This document shows positions 56,266 through 64,000 of a stretch of 64,000 nt of DNA, one piece after another. The notes under the pieces were generated by a model. It saw nothing but the letters and a program-made list of their open reading frames with translations, made no database searches and was not told the origin of the DNA. The stretch spans positions 1-64,000 of the forward strand of contig NZ_JABBXH010000005.1 in assembly GCF_012932965.1 (NCBI RefSeq), read 5' to 3'. A program made the position numbers and the translations under genes. Positions within the stretch are counted from its first letter, which is position 1. The number at the start of each line of letters is the position of its first letter. This DNA comes from Thalassotalea algicola (GTDB taxonomy: Bacteria > Pseudomonadota > Gammaproteobacteria > Enterobacterales > Alteromonadaceae).

Positions 56266-56952
56266 ATGGAATCAGTAAACGGTAGTAGCAGTTTAGATGG
56301 TCTACGCTGGCAAAGAGAAGAAGTAAAAGTTGCCCAAGATGATGATGGCATGCTTACGCAAGAAGACTTCTTTGCCTTAATGACCCAAGAATTAGCGCAT
56401 CAAGATCCAACAAAACCGGTTGAAAATAATGAGATGATTTCTCAAATGACAGCGTTTTCAACGACAGATGGTGTGGCAAAACTAAATGATTCATTTGCCG
56501 ATTTTGCTGCCAGTATGTCTTCGAGCCAAGCATTGCAAGCGTCGTCGTTAGTAGGTCGTAGTGTTCTTGTCGAAGACAACGTATTCGGTATGGCTGCAGG
56601 TGAAGAGCCTAAAGGGAAAATTATTACCGACCAGCCTGCAAGTAACGTCAATATTTATGTTGAGAATACTGCCGGTGAAATTATTCAAACGGTACCTGTG
56701 GGTAATGTAGCCGCAGGTGAGTCAGGGTTTACGTGGGACGGCATGATGTCGAACGGTGAACGAGCGCCAGAAGGTGCTTACCGGTTCCGTGTCGGTGGTT
56801 TAGTAGATGGTCAGGCTTCAGAATTACAAGCCATGACTTATCGTAAAGTAGATAGTGTGACGCTAGCCGGTGCTGGCGGACAAATAGTATTAAACCTAAA
56901 TGGTGGGTCTTCAATGAATCTTTCAGATGTCGTTGAAGTGTCGCAAGGTTAA
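56266..56952 (+). CDS. flgD: Flagellar hook assembly scaffold FlgD
   Basis: A 228-residue hook cap. The N-terminal export region has LTQEDFFALMTQELAHQDPTKPVENNEMISQMTAFSTTDGV, and the C-terminal part has the FlgD Tudor/FnIII fold (GFTWDGMMSNGERAPEGAYRFRV). It caps the growing hook while FlgE is added. 18 bases after flgC. Confidence 0.95.
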   Translation: MESVNGSSSLDGLRWQREEVKVAQDDDGMLTQEDFFALMTQELAHQDPTKPVENNEMISQMTAFSTTDGVAKLNDSFADFAASMSSSQALQASSLVGRSVLVEDNVFGMAAGEEPKGKIITDQPASNVNIYVENTAGEIIQTVPVGNVAAGESGFTWDGMMSNGERAPEGAYRFRVGGLVDGQASELQAMTYRKVDSVTLAGAGGQIVLNLNGGSSMNLSDVVEVSQG

Positions 56953-56980
56953 TTCAGCTTAGAGTATGAAGAGGTAAAAT

Positions 56981-58357
56981 ATGTCTTTTAATATTTCATT
57001 AAGTGGCTTAAATGCAGCCCAGAAAGATTTGGACGTTACGTCGAATAATATCGCTAACGTTAATACAACAGGCTTTAAGGAATCAAGAGCTGAATTTGTT
57101 GATGTATACGCTGCATCGTTACTTGCAGGTGGCAAAACTAAAGTAGGTGATGGTGTATTAACGGCTGACGTAGCTCAGCAATTTGCACAAGGTAGTATTA
57201 AATTTACTAATAATGCACTTGATTTAGCAATTACAGGTAATGGTTTTTTTGCCACTATCCCTGAAATTGATAGTTTAGAGAAATCTTATACACGAGCAGG
57301 CGAATTTAAGCTAAACGCTGATAATTTTGTCGTGAACTCTAATGGTGGACACTTATTAGGTTTTCCAGTTAACCCTGATGGTTCGTCATCTTCTGTAGCA
57401 CTCAGCACCGCTATACCTATTCGTATACCAACTGCATCTGGTGCACCACAGCAAACGGCTGAGGTTGATATTCGAATGAATTTACCTGCAGGTAATCCAA
57501 TCATTGATCCATTAACGCCATTTGATCCAACGGATCCGTTAACGTTTGACCATTCAACATCAGTTACAGTATTCGATTCACTAGGCGATAGTCATATTAT
57601 GACTTACTACTTTAGGAAGGCAGCCGCTAATGAGTGGGATATGTATACAGCCGTTGATGGCAATAGAGTAGATTTACAACCTACGGGTACTGCTGGTGTG
57701 GGTATCGGTTCCTACGCCCCTCCTGCAGCCGCTCCGGCGTTACCTTCTGCTCCGCCGCTTGCTGCGGGTAACTTGTCAGCCGTTCGATTAGCTTTCTCTA
57801 GCGGTGGTGATTTTGTTGGCCAATATCCTGGCACTATAGAGTCTGTAGCATTAGGTGCTGGTATATTGACTAATGGCGCAGATCCAGCTCAAACAGTTAC
57901 TGTAGATTTTAATTTAGATACTTTAGGCCCTAATCCAAATGAACCAACACAGTTTGCTTCTGGCTTTGAAGTTACTGCGTTAGAGCAAGATGGCTTAGCT
58001 GTCGGTCGACTAACTGGCTTAGATATCGATGCTGATGGCCTTGTTCGTGCAACGTACAGTAACGGAACGTCAGAACCTCTTTCTCGAATTGCTTTGGTAA
58101 ATTTCGCTAATAATCAAGGTTTAACTCAGGTTGGTGGTACCTCGTGGAAAGAAAGTTTAGTTTCAGGGGAAGCGCTTGCTGGTGAAGCTGGTTCCGGTAC
58201 TTTTGGTACGATTAATTCATCTGCTTTAGAGCAATCAAATGTAAACCTGACATCTGAGCTAATCGACCTAATTTCAGCGCAACGAAACTTCCAAGCAAAC
58301 TCTCGTTCATTGGAAGTTGATAACCAGTTAAACCAAACGATATTACAAATTCGTTAA
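56981..58357 (+). CDS. flgE: Flagellar hook protein FlgE
   Basis: A 458-residue hook subunit. MSFNISLSGLNAAQKDLDVTSNNIANVNTTGFKESRAEF at the N-terminus and LTSELIDLISAQRNFQANSRSLEVDNQLNQTILQIR at the C-terminus form the axial core. The middle holds the FlaE-type domain, and a Pro/Ala-rich stretch (PPAAAPALPSAPPL, about residues 245-260) is unusual for a hook protein. GAGG precedes the ATG. A terminator follows, splitting the flg cluster into two units. Confidence 0.96.
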   Translation: MSFNISLSGLNAAQKDLDVTSNNIANVNTTGFKESRAEFVDVYAASLLAGGKTKVGDGVLTADVAQQFAQGSIKFTNNALDLAITGNGFFATIPEIDSLEKSYTRAGEFKLNADNFVVNSNGGHLLGFPVNPDGSSSSVALSTAIPIRIPTASGAPQQTAEVDIRMNLPAGNPIIDPLTPFDPTDPLTFDHSTSVTVFDSLGDSHIMTYYFRKAAANEWDMYTAVDGNRVDLQPTGTAGVGIGSYAPPAAAPALPSAPPLAAGNLSAVRLAFSSGGDFVGQYPGTIESVALGAGILTNGADPAQTVTVDFNLDTLGPNPNEPTQFASGFEVTALEQDGLAVGRLTGLDIDADGLVRATYSNGTSEPLSRIALVNFANNQGLTQVGGTSWKESLVSGEALAGEAGSGTFGTINSSALEQSNVNLTSELIDLISAQRNFQANSRSLEVDNQLNQTILQIR

Positions 58358-58399
58358 TTTAAACTGAAATCAAACACTATTATCTAGCTAGTGTTCCCA

Positions 58400-58436
58400 A
58401 GCCCTAATAGCCATTGACGCTGTTAGGGCTTTTTTA
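58400..58436 (+). terminator. Intrinsic terminator between flgE and flgF
   Basis: AGCCCTAA and TTAGGGCT form a stem around a loop of about 15 bases, followed by a T-run. It would end a flgBCDE transcript. Confidence 0.8.
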
Positions 58437-58476
58437 ATCCTACCGAATTTCTTTCCTAAGAATATAAAAGAACATT

Positions 58477-58492
58477 TGGCATTTAAATTGCA
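58477..58492 (+). promoter_or_regulatory. sigma54 promoter of flgF-flgJ
   Basis: TGGCATT, 4 bases, TTGCA at 58477-58492 has the invariant GG and GC at the right spacing for sigma54. It is 39 bases before the flgF start, immediately after the flgE terminator. Confidence 0.78.
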
Positions 58493-58530
58493 TTTATCTA
58501 ATAAACTACGAACAATTATTGGAATTCATT

Positions 58531-59274
58531 ATGGATAAGATGCTTTATATCGCGATGAGCGGTGCTAAACAAAATATGCATGCCTTATCAGTGAATGCAA
58601 ATAACTTAGCGAATGCCAAAACAACTGGCTTTAAGGCTGATTTAGCACAGGCAAGAACGATGCAAGCCTTCGGTGAAGGTTTACCATCACGTGTATTTTC
58701 ATTGACTGAAAGAGCAAGCCAAAACTTTGACGGCGGTGCTATGCATACGACTGGTCGAGATTTAGATATTGCTGTTCAAGGAGATGGTTGGTTTGCTGTG
58801 CAAACTGAAGATGGCTCCGAAGCTTATACAAGAGCGGGCCACTTGAAACTAACCGAAGCTGGAGCGCTAGAAACATCCAATGGTGATTTAGTGATGGGTG
58901 ACGTTGGCCCTGTATTTTTACCACTTCCGGTAAATAACATCACTATCTCTAATGACGGCACAATTATGGTTCAGCCAGAAGGCGCACCGGCAAATGCCCA
59001 AGAAGAAGTGGCTCGCATTAAAATGGTTAACCCTGATGTTCGGTTAATTGAAAAAGGTAATGATGGGCTGTTTCGTCGCAAAGATGGTGCAGTAGAGCCG
59101 GCAGATATCGCCGTAGAGTTGCGAAGTGGCATGCTTGAATCAAGTAATGTAAACCCTGTGAACGAAATGACAGATATGATTGCACTGCAGCGTCAATTTG
59201 AAATGCAATTAAAACTTATGAAAACAGCAGAAGAAATTGATTCAGCAAGTTCTTCGTTATTGCGTGCTTTCTAA
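58531..59274 (+). CDS. flgF: Flagellar basal-body rod protein FlgF
   Basis: A 247-residue proximal rod protein. MLYIAMSGAKQNMHALSVNANNLANAKTTGFKADLAQ is the FlgF N-terminus, and LESSNVNPVNEMTDMIALQRQFEMQLKLMKTAEEID the C-terminal core. The start at 58531 is preferred; a TTG four codons upstream overlaps the likely ribosome binding site. First gene after a sigma54-type promoter. Confidence 0.95.
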   Translation: MDKMLYIAMSGAKQNMHALSVNANNLANAKTTGFKADLAQARTMQAFGEGLPSRVFSLTERASQNFDGGAMHTTGRDLDIAVQGDGWFAVQTEDGSEAYTRAGHLKLTEAGALETSNGDLVMGDVGPVFLPLPVNNITISNDGTIMVQPEGAPANAQEEVARIKMVNPDVRLIEKGNDGLFRRKDGAVEPADIAVELRSGMLESSNVNPVNEMTDMIALQRQFEMQLKLMKTAEEIDSASSSLLRAF

Positions 59275-59296
59275 CATAATTTAAACGAGGTGATGT

Positions 59297-60085
59297 ATGA
59301 ACCCAGCATTATGGATTAGTAAAACTGGCTTAGATGCGCAAACAAAGGATATTGCTGTTATTTCGAATAACCTAGCGAATGCTAGCACGGTTGGCTTTAA
59401 AAAGAGCCGAGCAGTTTTTGAAGATTTGCTTTACCAAACTATTAATCAACCGGGGGGCCGAAGTGCACAAGACACTGAATTGCCTTCAGGTTTAATGTTA
59501 GGTGCAGGCGCTAAGGTTGTTGCAACACAAAAAATTCATAGCCAAGGCGATATGATTACGACTGACAATTCACTTGATTTAATGATTCAAGGGGAAGGTT
59601 TTTTTGAAATTCTAATGCCTGACGGTACGTCTGCTTATACGCGCAATGGCCAATTTACCATGGACGAAGAGGGTAACGTGGTAACACCTGGCGCAGGTTA
59701 TTTAATGCAACCACAAATAACCATTCCCGAAGATGCGTTATCGATAAATGTATCTCAAGATGGCGAAGTTTCAGTTACGTTGCAAGGTCAGCCAGAGCCG
59801 GCAGTAGTTGGGCAAATTAACACCGTTAATTTTATCAACCCAACAGGGTTAGAGCCAATTGGCCAAAACTTATTTACTGAAACAGCGGTAAGTGGGGCGC
59901 CAACAGAAGGTGTTCCCGGCCTAGAAGGTTATGGCATGTTAGTACAAGGTGCATTAGAGACTTCTAACGTAAATACCACGGAAGAGTTAGTAAACCTAAT
60001 CGAAAGTCAGCGGGTATATGAAATGAATTCGAAAGTCATTTCTGCTGTTGATCAAATGCTTAGTTATATCAATCAGCAGTTATAG
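59297..60085 (+). CDS. flgG: Flagellar distal rod protein FlgG
   Basis: A 262-residue distal rod subunit, family-normal. ALWISKTGLDAQTKDIAVISNNLANASTVGFKKSRAVFEDLLYQ is diagnostic, and LETSNVNTTEELVNLIESQRVYEMNSKVISAVDQML forms the C-terminal core. GAGGTGATG precedes the start. The gap from flgF is 22 bases. Confidence 0.97.
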   Translation: MNPALWISKTGLDAQTKDIAVISNNLANASTVGFKKSRAVFEDLLYQTINQPGGRSAQDTELPSGLMLGAGAKVVATQKIHSQGDMITTDNSLDLMIQGEGFFEILMPDGTSAYTRNGQFTMDEEGNVVTPGAGYLMQPQITIPEDALSINVSQDGEVSVTLQGQPEPAVVGQINTVNFINPTGLEPIGQNLFTETAVSGAPTEGVPGLEGYGMLVQGALETSNVNTTEELVNLIESQRVYEMNSKVISAVDQMLSYINQQL

Positions 60086-60103
60086 TGGTTTAAGGAGTTG
60101 AAG

Positions 60104-60784
60104 ATGAAACACCTTATTGCAATTGTCACATTGGTACTGTTATCTGGTTGTGCCAGCGTAGAGCAGGCAAGAATTTTACCTGATGATCCTGATTTTGCCC
60201 CTATTTTGCCTGAGCCAGAAGAAGAAGAAGTGGTACCAACCGGTTCATTGTTTAAAGTTAACTATGTAAACAATATCTATTCTGACTCTAAGGCGCACCG
60301 TGTTGGCGATATCATCTCGGTTATTTTGAGTGAAAGCACTCAAGCACAAAAAAATGCGAAAACAGAGCTGAAAAAAGAAAATGACGCAACGCTAGATCCA
60401 ATTACAGGGTTTGGTGGTGTACCAATTAACTTTAAAGGCGATGCCATTCAGTTCGGCCTTAATCAGAGTAGCAACTTCAAAGGCGACTCGAAAGCTAATC
60501 AAGGTAATAGTTTAAGCGGTAATATTTCGGTTCATGTCTTAAGAGTTTTACCAAATGGCAATTTAATGATCCGTGGCGAGAAATGGATGACGCTTAATAA
60601 TGGCGACGAATACATTCGTTTGACCGGCATTATACGTTCTAAAGATATTTCTTCAGAAAATACAATTACCTCGCATAAAGTGGCAAATGCTCGCATTCAA
60701 TATGCAGGTACAGGTACGTTTGCTGATGTTAATGAACAAGGCTGGCTGTCTAAGTTTTTTAGTGGTAAATGGTGGCCTTTGTAG
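60104..60784 (+). CDS. flgH: Flagellar L-ring lipoprotein FlgH
   Basis: A 226-residue outer-membrane L-ring protein. The lipobox LLSGC places the acylated Cys at residue 16. SLFKVNYVNNIYSDSKAHRVGDIISVILSESTQAQKNAKTELKK and IRSKDISSENTITSHKVANARIQYAGTG are typical. AAGGAG lies 7 bases before ATG 60104. Confidence 0.96.
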   Translation: MKHLIAIVTLVLLSGCASVEQARILPDDPDFAPILPEPEEEEVVPTGSLFKVNYVNNIYSDSKAHRVGDIISVILSESTQAQKNAKTELKKENDATLDPITGFGGVPINFKGDAIQFGLNQSSNFKGDSKANQGNSLSGNISVHVLRVLPNGNLMIRGEKWMTLNNGDEYIRLTGIIRSKDISSENTITSHKVANARIQYAGTGTFADVNEQGWLSKFFSGKWWPL

Positions 60785-60810
60785 GCTCTTAAAAGAATTA
60801 GGAGGTTAAT

Positions 60811-61914
60811 ATGAATAAATTCATTAAAATTTGCAGTGTCGTATTAACAAGCGTTGTATTGTTGTCTATACAGTCAGCTCATAGTCAACGAATTAAAGAT
60901 CTGGCTGATGTGCAAGGTGTGCGTTCTAATCAATTAATCGGCTATGGTTTAGTTGTTGGTTTACCAGGTACAGGCGAGCAAAGCCCATTTACAGAGCAAA
61001 GCTTCAAAACCATGCTAAGTAACTTTGGTATTAGCATGCCTGCGAACTTAAAGCCCAAGATTAAGAACGTAGCTGCAGTAGCTGTTCATGCTGATTTACC
61101 AGCATTTGCTAAGCCAGGGCAAAAAATAGACATTACTATATCATCTATGGGCAGTGCGCAAAGCCTACGAGGCGGTACATTGCTGCAAACCATTTTAATG
61201 GGCATTGATGGAAATGCCTATGCTGTAGCTCAAGGTAGCTTAGTTGTAAGTGGATTAGGTGCGGAAGGGTTAGACGGTTCAAAGATTGTTATAAATACCC
61301 CTACTGTTGGTCGTATTGCAAACGGCGCTACCGTGGAGAGGGAGGTGAAATCTCCTTTTATGTCAGGCGATCACATTACACTAAATTTGCGCAATTCAGA
61401 CTTTACTACGGCAAAAAGAATGTCTGATACCATCAACGATTTTATAGCTGGTACTGCTAGAGCAGTAGATGCTACATCAATTAAAGTCACTGCACCTAGA
61501 GATGCGGCTGATAGAGTGAGTTTTCTGTCAATGATTGAAAACCTTGAATTCGAACCTGACTCTCCAGCAGCTAAAGTTATCGTTAATTCTCGTACTGGCA
61601 CGATTGTCATTGGCGCTGATGTAAGGCTACTAGCCGCGGCAATTACCCATGGTGGTATTACGGTTACGATTAACGAACAACAAGAAGTCTCGCAACCTGA
61701 TGCATTCGCCGATGGTGAAACAGAAGTCACAGATAATTCGATTATTGATGTAAATAAAGATGACTCTAGAATGTTCGTTTTCAACCCAGGTGTTAGCTTA
61801 GATACCTTGGTAAGAGCAATAAATGAGGTAGGAGCTGGTCCTGGTGATGTGATGGCGATTTTAGAAGCGCTAGAACAAGCAGGGGCGCTACGCGGTGAGT
61901 TAATTATTATTTAA
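60811..61914 (+). CDS. flgI: Flagellar P-ring protein FlgI
   Basis: A 367-residue periplasmic P-ring protein with a signal peptide (about 1-25, ending SAHS). [38 protein letters not shown] is the conserved start of the mature protein, and [38 protein letters not shown] the end. It needs FlgA for assembly, also present here. AGGAGG precedes the ATG. Confidence 0.97.
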   Translation: MNKFIKICSVVLTSVVLLSIQSAHSQRIKDLADVQGVRSNQLIGYGLVVGLPGTGEQSPFTEQSFKTMLSNFGISMPANLKPKIKNVAAVAVHADLPAFAKPGQKIDITISSMGSAQSLRGGTLLQTILMGIDGNAYAVAQGSLVVSGLGAEGLDGSKIVINTPTVGRIANGATVEREVKSPFMSGDHITLNLRNSDFTTAKRMSDTINDFIAGTARAVDATSIKVTAPRDAADRVSFLSMIENLEFEPDSPAAKVIVNSRTGTIVIGADVRLLAAAITHGGITVTINEQQEVSQPDAFADGETEVTDNSIIDVNKDDSRMFVFNPGVSLDTLVRAINEVGAGPGDVMAILEALEQAGALRGELIII

Positions 61915-61927
61915 TTAAGGTGATGAC

Positions 61928-62887
61928 GTGGATAATAAACTAGCTGAAGCTCGTAACTTTTTTGATTTAAATAGCCTGAATAATATTCGTCAGCAGGCGA
62001 ATGAGACTGATCAGGCATCCAAAAAAGCGGCGTTGAAAGAAGCGGCTCAGCAGTTTGAATCTATTTTTATGCAAATGCTGTTAAAGAGCATGCGTAAAGC
62101 AGAAGAAGTACTGGAATCGGACAGTCCATTTAATTCTCAGTCGACTAAATTTTATCGTGATATGCATGATCAGCAGTTGGCGGTAGAAATGTCTGCCAAT
62201 GGTTCACTTGGTTTAGCCGAGTTAATCGAGAGACAACTTGGTGGTGGTGATGGAAATTTCACTCCAAGTTCAGTTTTAAGAACCGAGCAACAGGCGCCAA
62301 AAGCGTTTAAAATTGAACAGTTTGCAGAAAAGTTCTTGCAAGGGCCGTCAAATAATCGACAAGTTAATGATAACTCTGTGCTGCTTAACTCTCAGACTAA
62401 AGAATCTGAGATCACATTTAAAGCCCCTAAGGACTTTGTTACTGCTTTGCAAGAGCCTGCGAAAACAGTACAAAAGCAGCTTGGTATCCCTTTTGAAGTA
62501 GTTATTGCACAAGCTGCATTAGAGACTGGTTGGGGCCAAAAAGTCATTAAAACTAATAATGGTAAAAGCTCTAATAATTTATTCAATATCAAGGCTGATC
62601 GTCGCTGGGCCGGCGATAGCATTAATAAAGATACGCTTGAATATGAACAAGGAGCAATGGTTAAAAAACGTGAGCCATTCCGTGTGTACGACTCAATAAA
62701 AGACAGTGTAAATGACTATGTAAACTTCTTATCTTCAGGCGAAAGATATCAAGAAGCACTTACTAAACCTGAAAATGTGGAACACTTCCTGCAAGGATTA
62801 CAGAAAGCTGGTTATGCGACGGATCCTAAGTACGCTGAAAAGATAATGGGTACTTTAAAAACCGTCACCAATTTATTAAGTAATTAA
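61928..62887 (+). CDS. flgJ: Flagellar rod cap / peptidoglycan hydrolase FlgJ
   Basis: A 319-residue two-domain FlgJ. The N-terminal rod-cap domain (about 1-100) has KEAAQQFESIFMQMLLKSMRKAEEVLESDSPFNSQSTKFYRDMHDQQLAVEMS. The C-terminal glucosaminidase domain (about 155-319) has QAALETGWGQKVIKTNNGKSSNNLFNIKA with the catalytic Glu, and FRVYDSIKDSVNDYVNFL. The start is GTG 61928 after AAGGTG. It opens a hole in the wall for the rod. Confidence 0.96.
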   Translation: MDNKLAEARNFFDLNSLNNIRQQANETDQASKKAALKEAAQQFESIFMQMLLKSMRKAEEVLESDSPFNSQSTKFYRDMHDQQLAVEMSANGSLGLAELIERQLGGGDGNFTPSSVLRTEQQAPKAFKIEQFAEKFLQGPSNNRQVNDNSVLLNSQTKESEITFKAPKDFVTALQEPAKTVQKQLGIPFEVVIAQAALETGWGQKVIKTNNGKSSNNLFNIKADRRWAGDSINKDTLEYEQGAMVKKREPFRVYDSIKDSVNDYVNFLSSGERYQEALTKPENVEHFLQGLQKAGYATDPKYAEKIMGTLKTVTNLLSN

Positions 62888-62903
62888 TTCGCTATCGAAT
62901 GGT

Positions 62904-62927
62904 ACACCCTCGGTAGCCGAGGAGTGT
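62904..62927 (+). promoter_or_regulatory. Hairpin covering the flgK ribosome binding site
   Basis: ACAC plus CCTCGG (62904-62913), a TAG loop, CCGAGG, one bulged A and GTGT (62917-62927) form a 10-bp stem. The flgK ribosome binding site GAGGAG (62919-62924) lies in its 3' arm. There is no T-run, so it is not a terminator. Confidence 0.7.
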
Positions 62928-62932
62928 AGAGC

Positions 62933-64000
62933 ATGTCTGTTAATTTGTATAATACTGGAGTTAGTGGCATTTTGTCTGCTCAACAACAGTTGGCAACAAC
63001 AGGCCATAATATTGCCAATGTTAATACTGAAGGTTACAGCCGACAGCGAGCAGAGCAGAGCCCACAAATAGGGTTGTATAATGGCGATAATTATCTTGGC
63101 TCTGGCTCCTATATTACCGACATCCGTCGAATTTATGACGAATTTGCTCAAAAAGAGCAGATGCTTAATCAAACCAATCTTGGCTATGCCGACGGCATGC
63201 ACCTCAGCCTTGACCAACTAAATAATATTATCAGTAGTTCCGGTGAGTCGATAAACTCAAGTATTGAACAGTTCTATGTATCGGTTAATGCAATAGCTGA
63301 TGATCCTAGCAATTTGGGCTTGCGCAATATGGCACTAAGCCAAGCGGGAATTGTGGCAAGTAACTTCAACTCCATTAGTAGTCAGTTTGATCAATTGGAA
63401 AAGTCTGTGAACGGAGAGATAGAGCAAATTGCCGTTCAGATTACCGAAATTGGTAGAGAGCTTGCTCGTATAAATGATCAAATATTGCAAAACAAGAGTT
63501 TTGATGGCTCTGGTCAGCCAAATGATTTACTCGATTCTAGAGAAAAGTTAATCGCAGACTTAAGTAAGTATACAAAAGTAAATGCGATAGAAGATCAACA
63601 TGGTGTAATGACCGTTATGATTGGCGGTGGCACGACTTTAGTCGCTGGCGCAACGACCCTTTCTGTAGAAGTAAAGTCTGGCGATCCAGATCCCGCACAA
63701 ACCCAACTTGAATTAGTTAATGGAACAACGCGCCTTGCTATTGATGAGAGAACGATGGGAGGAGAGCTAGGAGCTAAATTTGAATATCGAGATGTTGACT
63801 TAAAACAAGCACGAGCCGATATTGATCGCATCTCTACAGCGATAGCAATCACAATTAATGAAGTTCAGGCGCAAGGCCTTGACTTGAATGGCGTGCAAGG
63901 CGCAGACATATTCAATGATGTTAACTCCCCAACATTAGTCACAAGTCGAATTCAAAAACATGCAGGTAATACCGGTGGTCAGAATGGAGAAATTCATATT
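62933..64000 (+). CDS. flgK: Flagellar hook-filament junction protein FlgK (5' part, cut by window edge)
   Basis: The first 356 residues of FlgK, open to the last base of the window. SVNLYNTGVSGILSAQQQLATTGHNIANVNTEGYSRQRAEQ is the diagnostic N-terminal core, followed by YDEFAQKEQMLNQ and a domain with INDQILQNKSFDGSGQPNDLLDSREKLI. FlgK joins hook and filament and is exported with FlgN. It lies 45 bases after flgJ; a hairpin covers its ribosome binding site. The C-terminal core is outside the window. Confidence 0.95.
   Translation, partial: MSVNLYNTGVSGILSAQQQLATTGHNIANVNTEGYSRQRAEQSPQIGLYNGDNYLGSGSYITDIRRIYDEFAQKEQMLNQTNLGYADGMHLSLDQLNNIISSSGESINSSIEQFYVSVNAIADDPSNLGLRNMALSQAGIVASNFNSISSQFDQLEKSVNGEIEQIAVQITEIGRELARINDQILQNKSFDGSGQPNDLLDSREKLIADLSKYTKVNAIEDQHGVMTVMIGGGTTLVAGATTLSVEVKSGDPDPAQTQLELVNGTTRLAIDERTMGGELGAKFEYRDVDLKQARADIDRISTAIAITINEVQAQGLDLNGVQGADIFNDVNSPTLVTSRIQKHAGNTGGQNGEIHI

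Noticed and set aside
1-64000. tRNA/rRNA genes, IS elements, prophage, CRISPR arrays
   Set aside because: No cloverleaf with CCA/T-loop signature, no transposase or phage genes and no regularly spaced repeats were seen on reading the window; short or divergent elements could be missed by eye.

Overview
The window reads as chromosomal DNA of a marine, low-GC (about 40% by eye) gammaproteobacterium of the Alteromonadales, most like the Colwelliaceae/Thalassotalea group. The signs are PomAB-type (sodium-class) stator genes, TonB2-type transport operons with DUF3450 and TtpC-like components, a RibB fused to a degenerate RibA domain, and conserved ffh-rpsP-rimM-trmD-rplS, nrdR-rib, dxs-ispA-xseB and flg neighbourhoods. 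This taxonomic call is inference from gene order and protein resemblance; no search was run. I see no tRNA, rRNA, IS element, prophage or CRISPR array, and no clearly foreign segment.

Layout. 1-2.7 kb: the tail of an unknown gene, a TetR regulator divergent from a metallo-beta-lactamase-fold lipoprotein with a palindromic operator between them, and an unknown lipoprotein. 3.0-15.8 kb: two complete paralogous six-gene TonB2-type operons (DUF3450, TtpC/ExbB-like, ExbB, ExbD, TonB, TPR protein) point at each other and enclose a two-gene operon for a secreted alpha/beta hydrolase and a membrane-anchored partner. 16.2-17.2 kb: a small DUF3718 protein with a HexR-like box upstream, then a convergent intergenic region with DnaA-box sequences. 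17.2-24.6 kb: corB, ypjD and a metal-efflux permease on the minus strand, then ffh, a small unknown gene and the rpsP-rimM-trmD-rplS operon.

24.8-32.4 kb: an oxidoreductase, a chemoreceptor-porin-phosphate-binding-like operon, acs, and a CpcT/CpeT-like protein. 32.6-41.3 kb: nrdR-ribD-ribE-ribBX, a second chemoreceptor, and the isoprenoid operon xseB-ispA-dxs. 41.5-51.8 kb: pomAB, thiI, bamD, rluD-pgeF, clpB, a DUF4124 protein and pssA. 51.9-64.0 kb: a flagellar/chemotaxis block, with flgN, flgM and flgA on the minus strand and cheV, cheR and flgBCDEFGHIJK on the plus strand; flgK runs off the right edge.

How it fits together. The flagellar block, PomAB and the two chemoreceptors form one motility programme. 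Promoter-like sequences support a sigma54/sigma28 hierarchy: sigma28-type boxes before flgM and pomA, a sigma54-type -24/-12 before flgF, and a weaker one before flgB. The TonB operons would energise outer-membrane uptake. The parts I consider most worth a second look are the convergent twin TonB operons with the enclosed hydrolase pair, the chemoreceptor-porin-binding-protein operon, the DnaA-box inverted repeat at 16991-17042, the hairpin that covers the flgK ribosome binding site, and the palindromes in the pomA leader.
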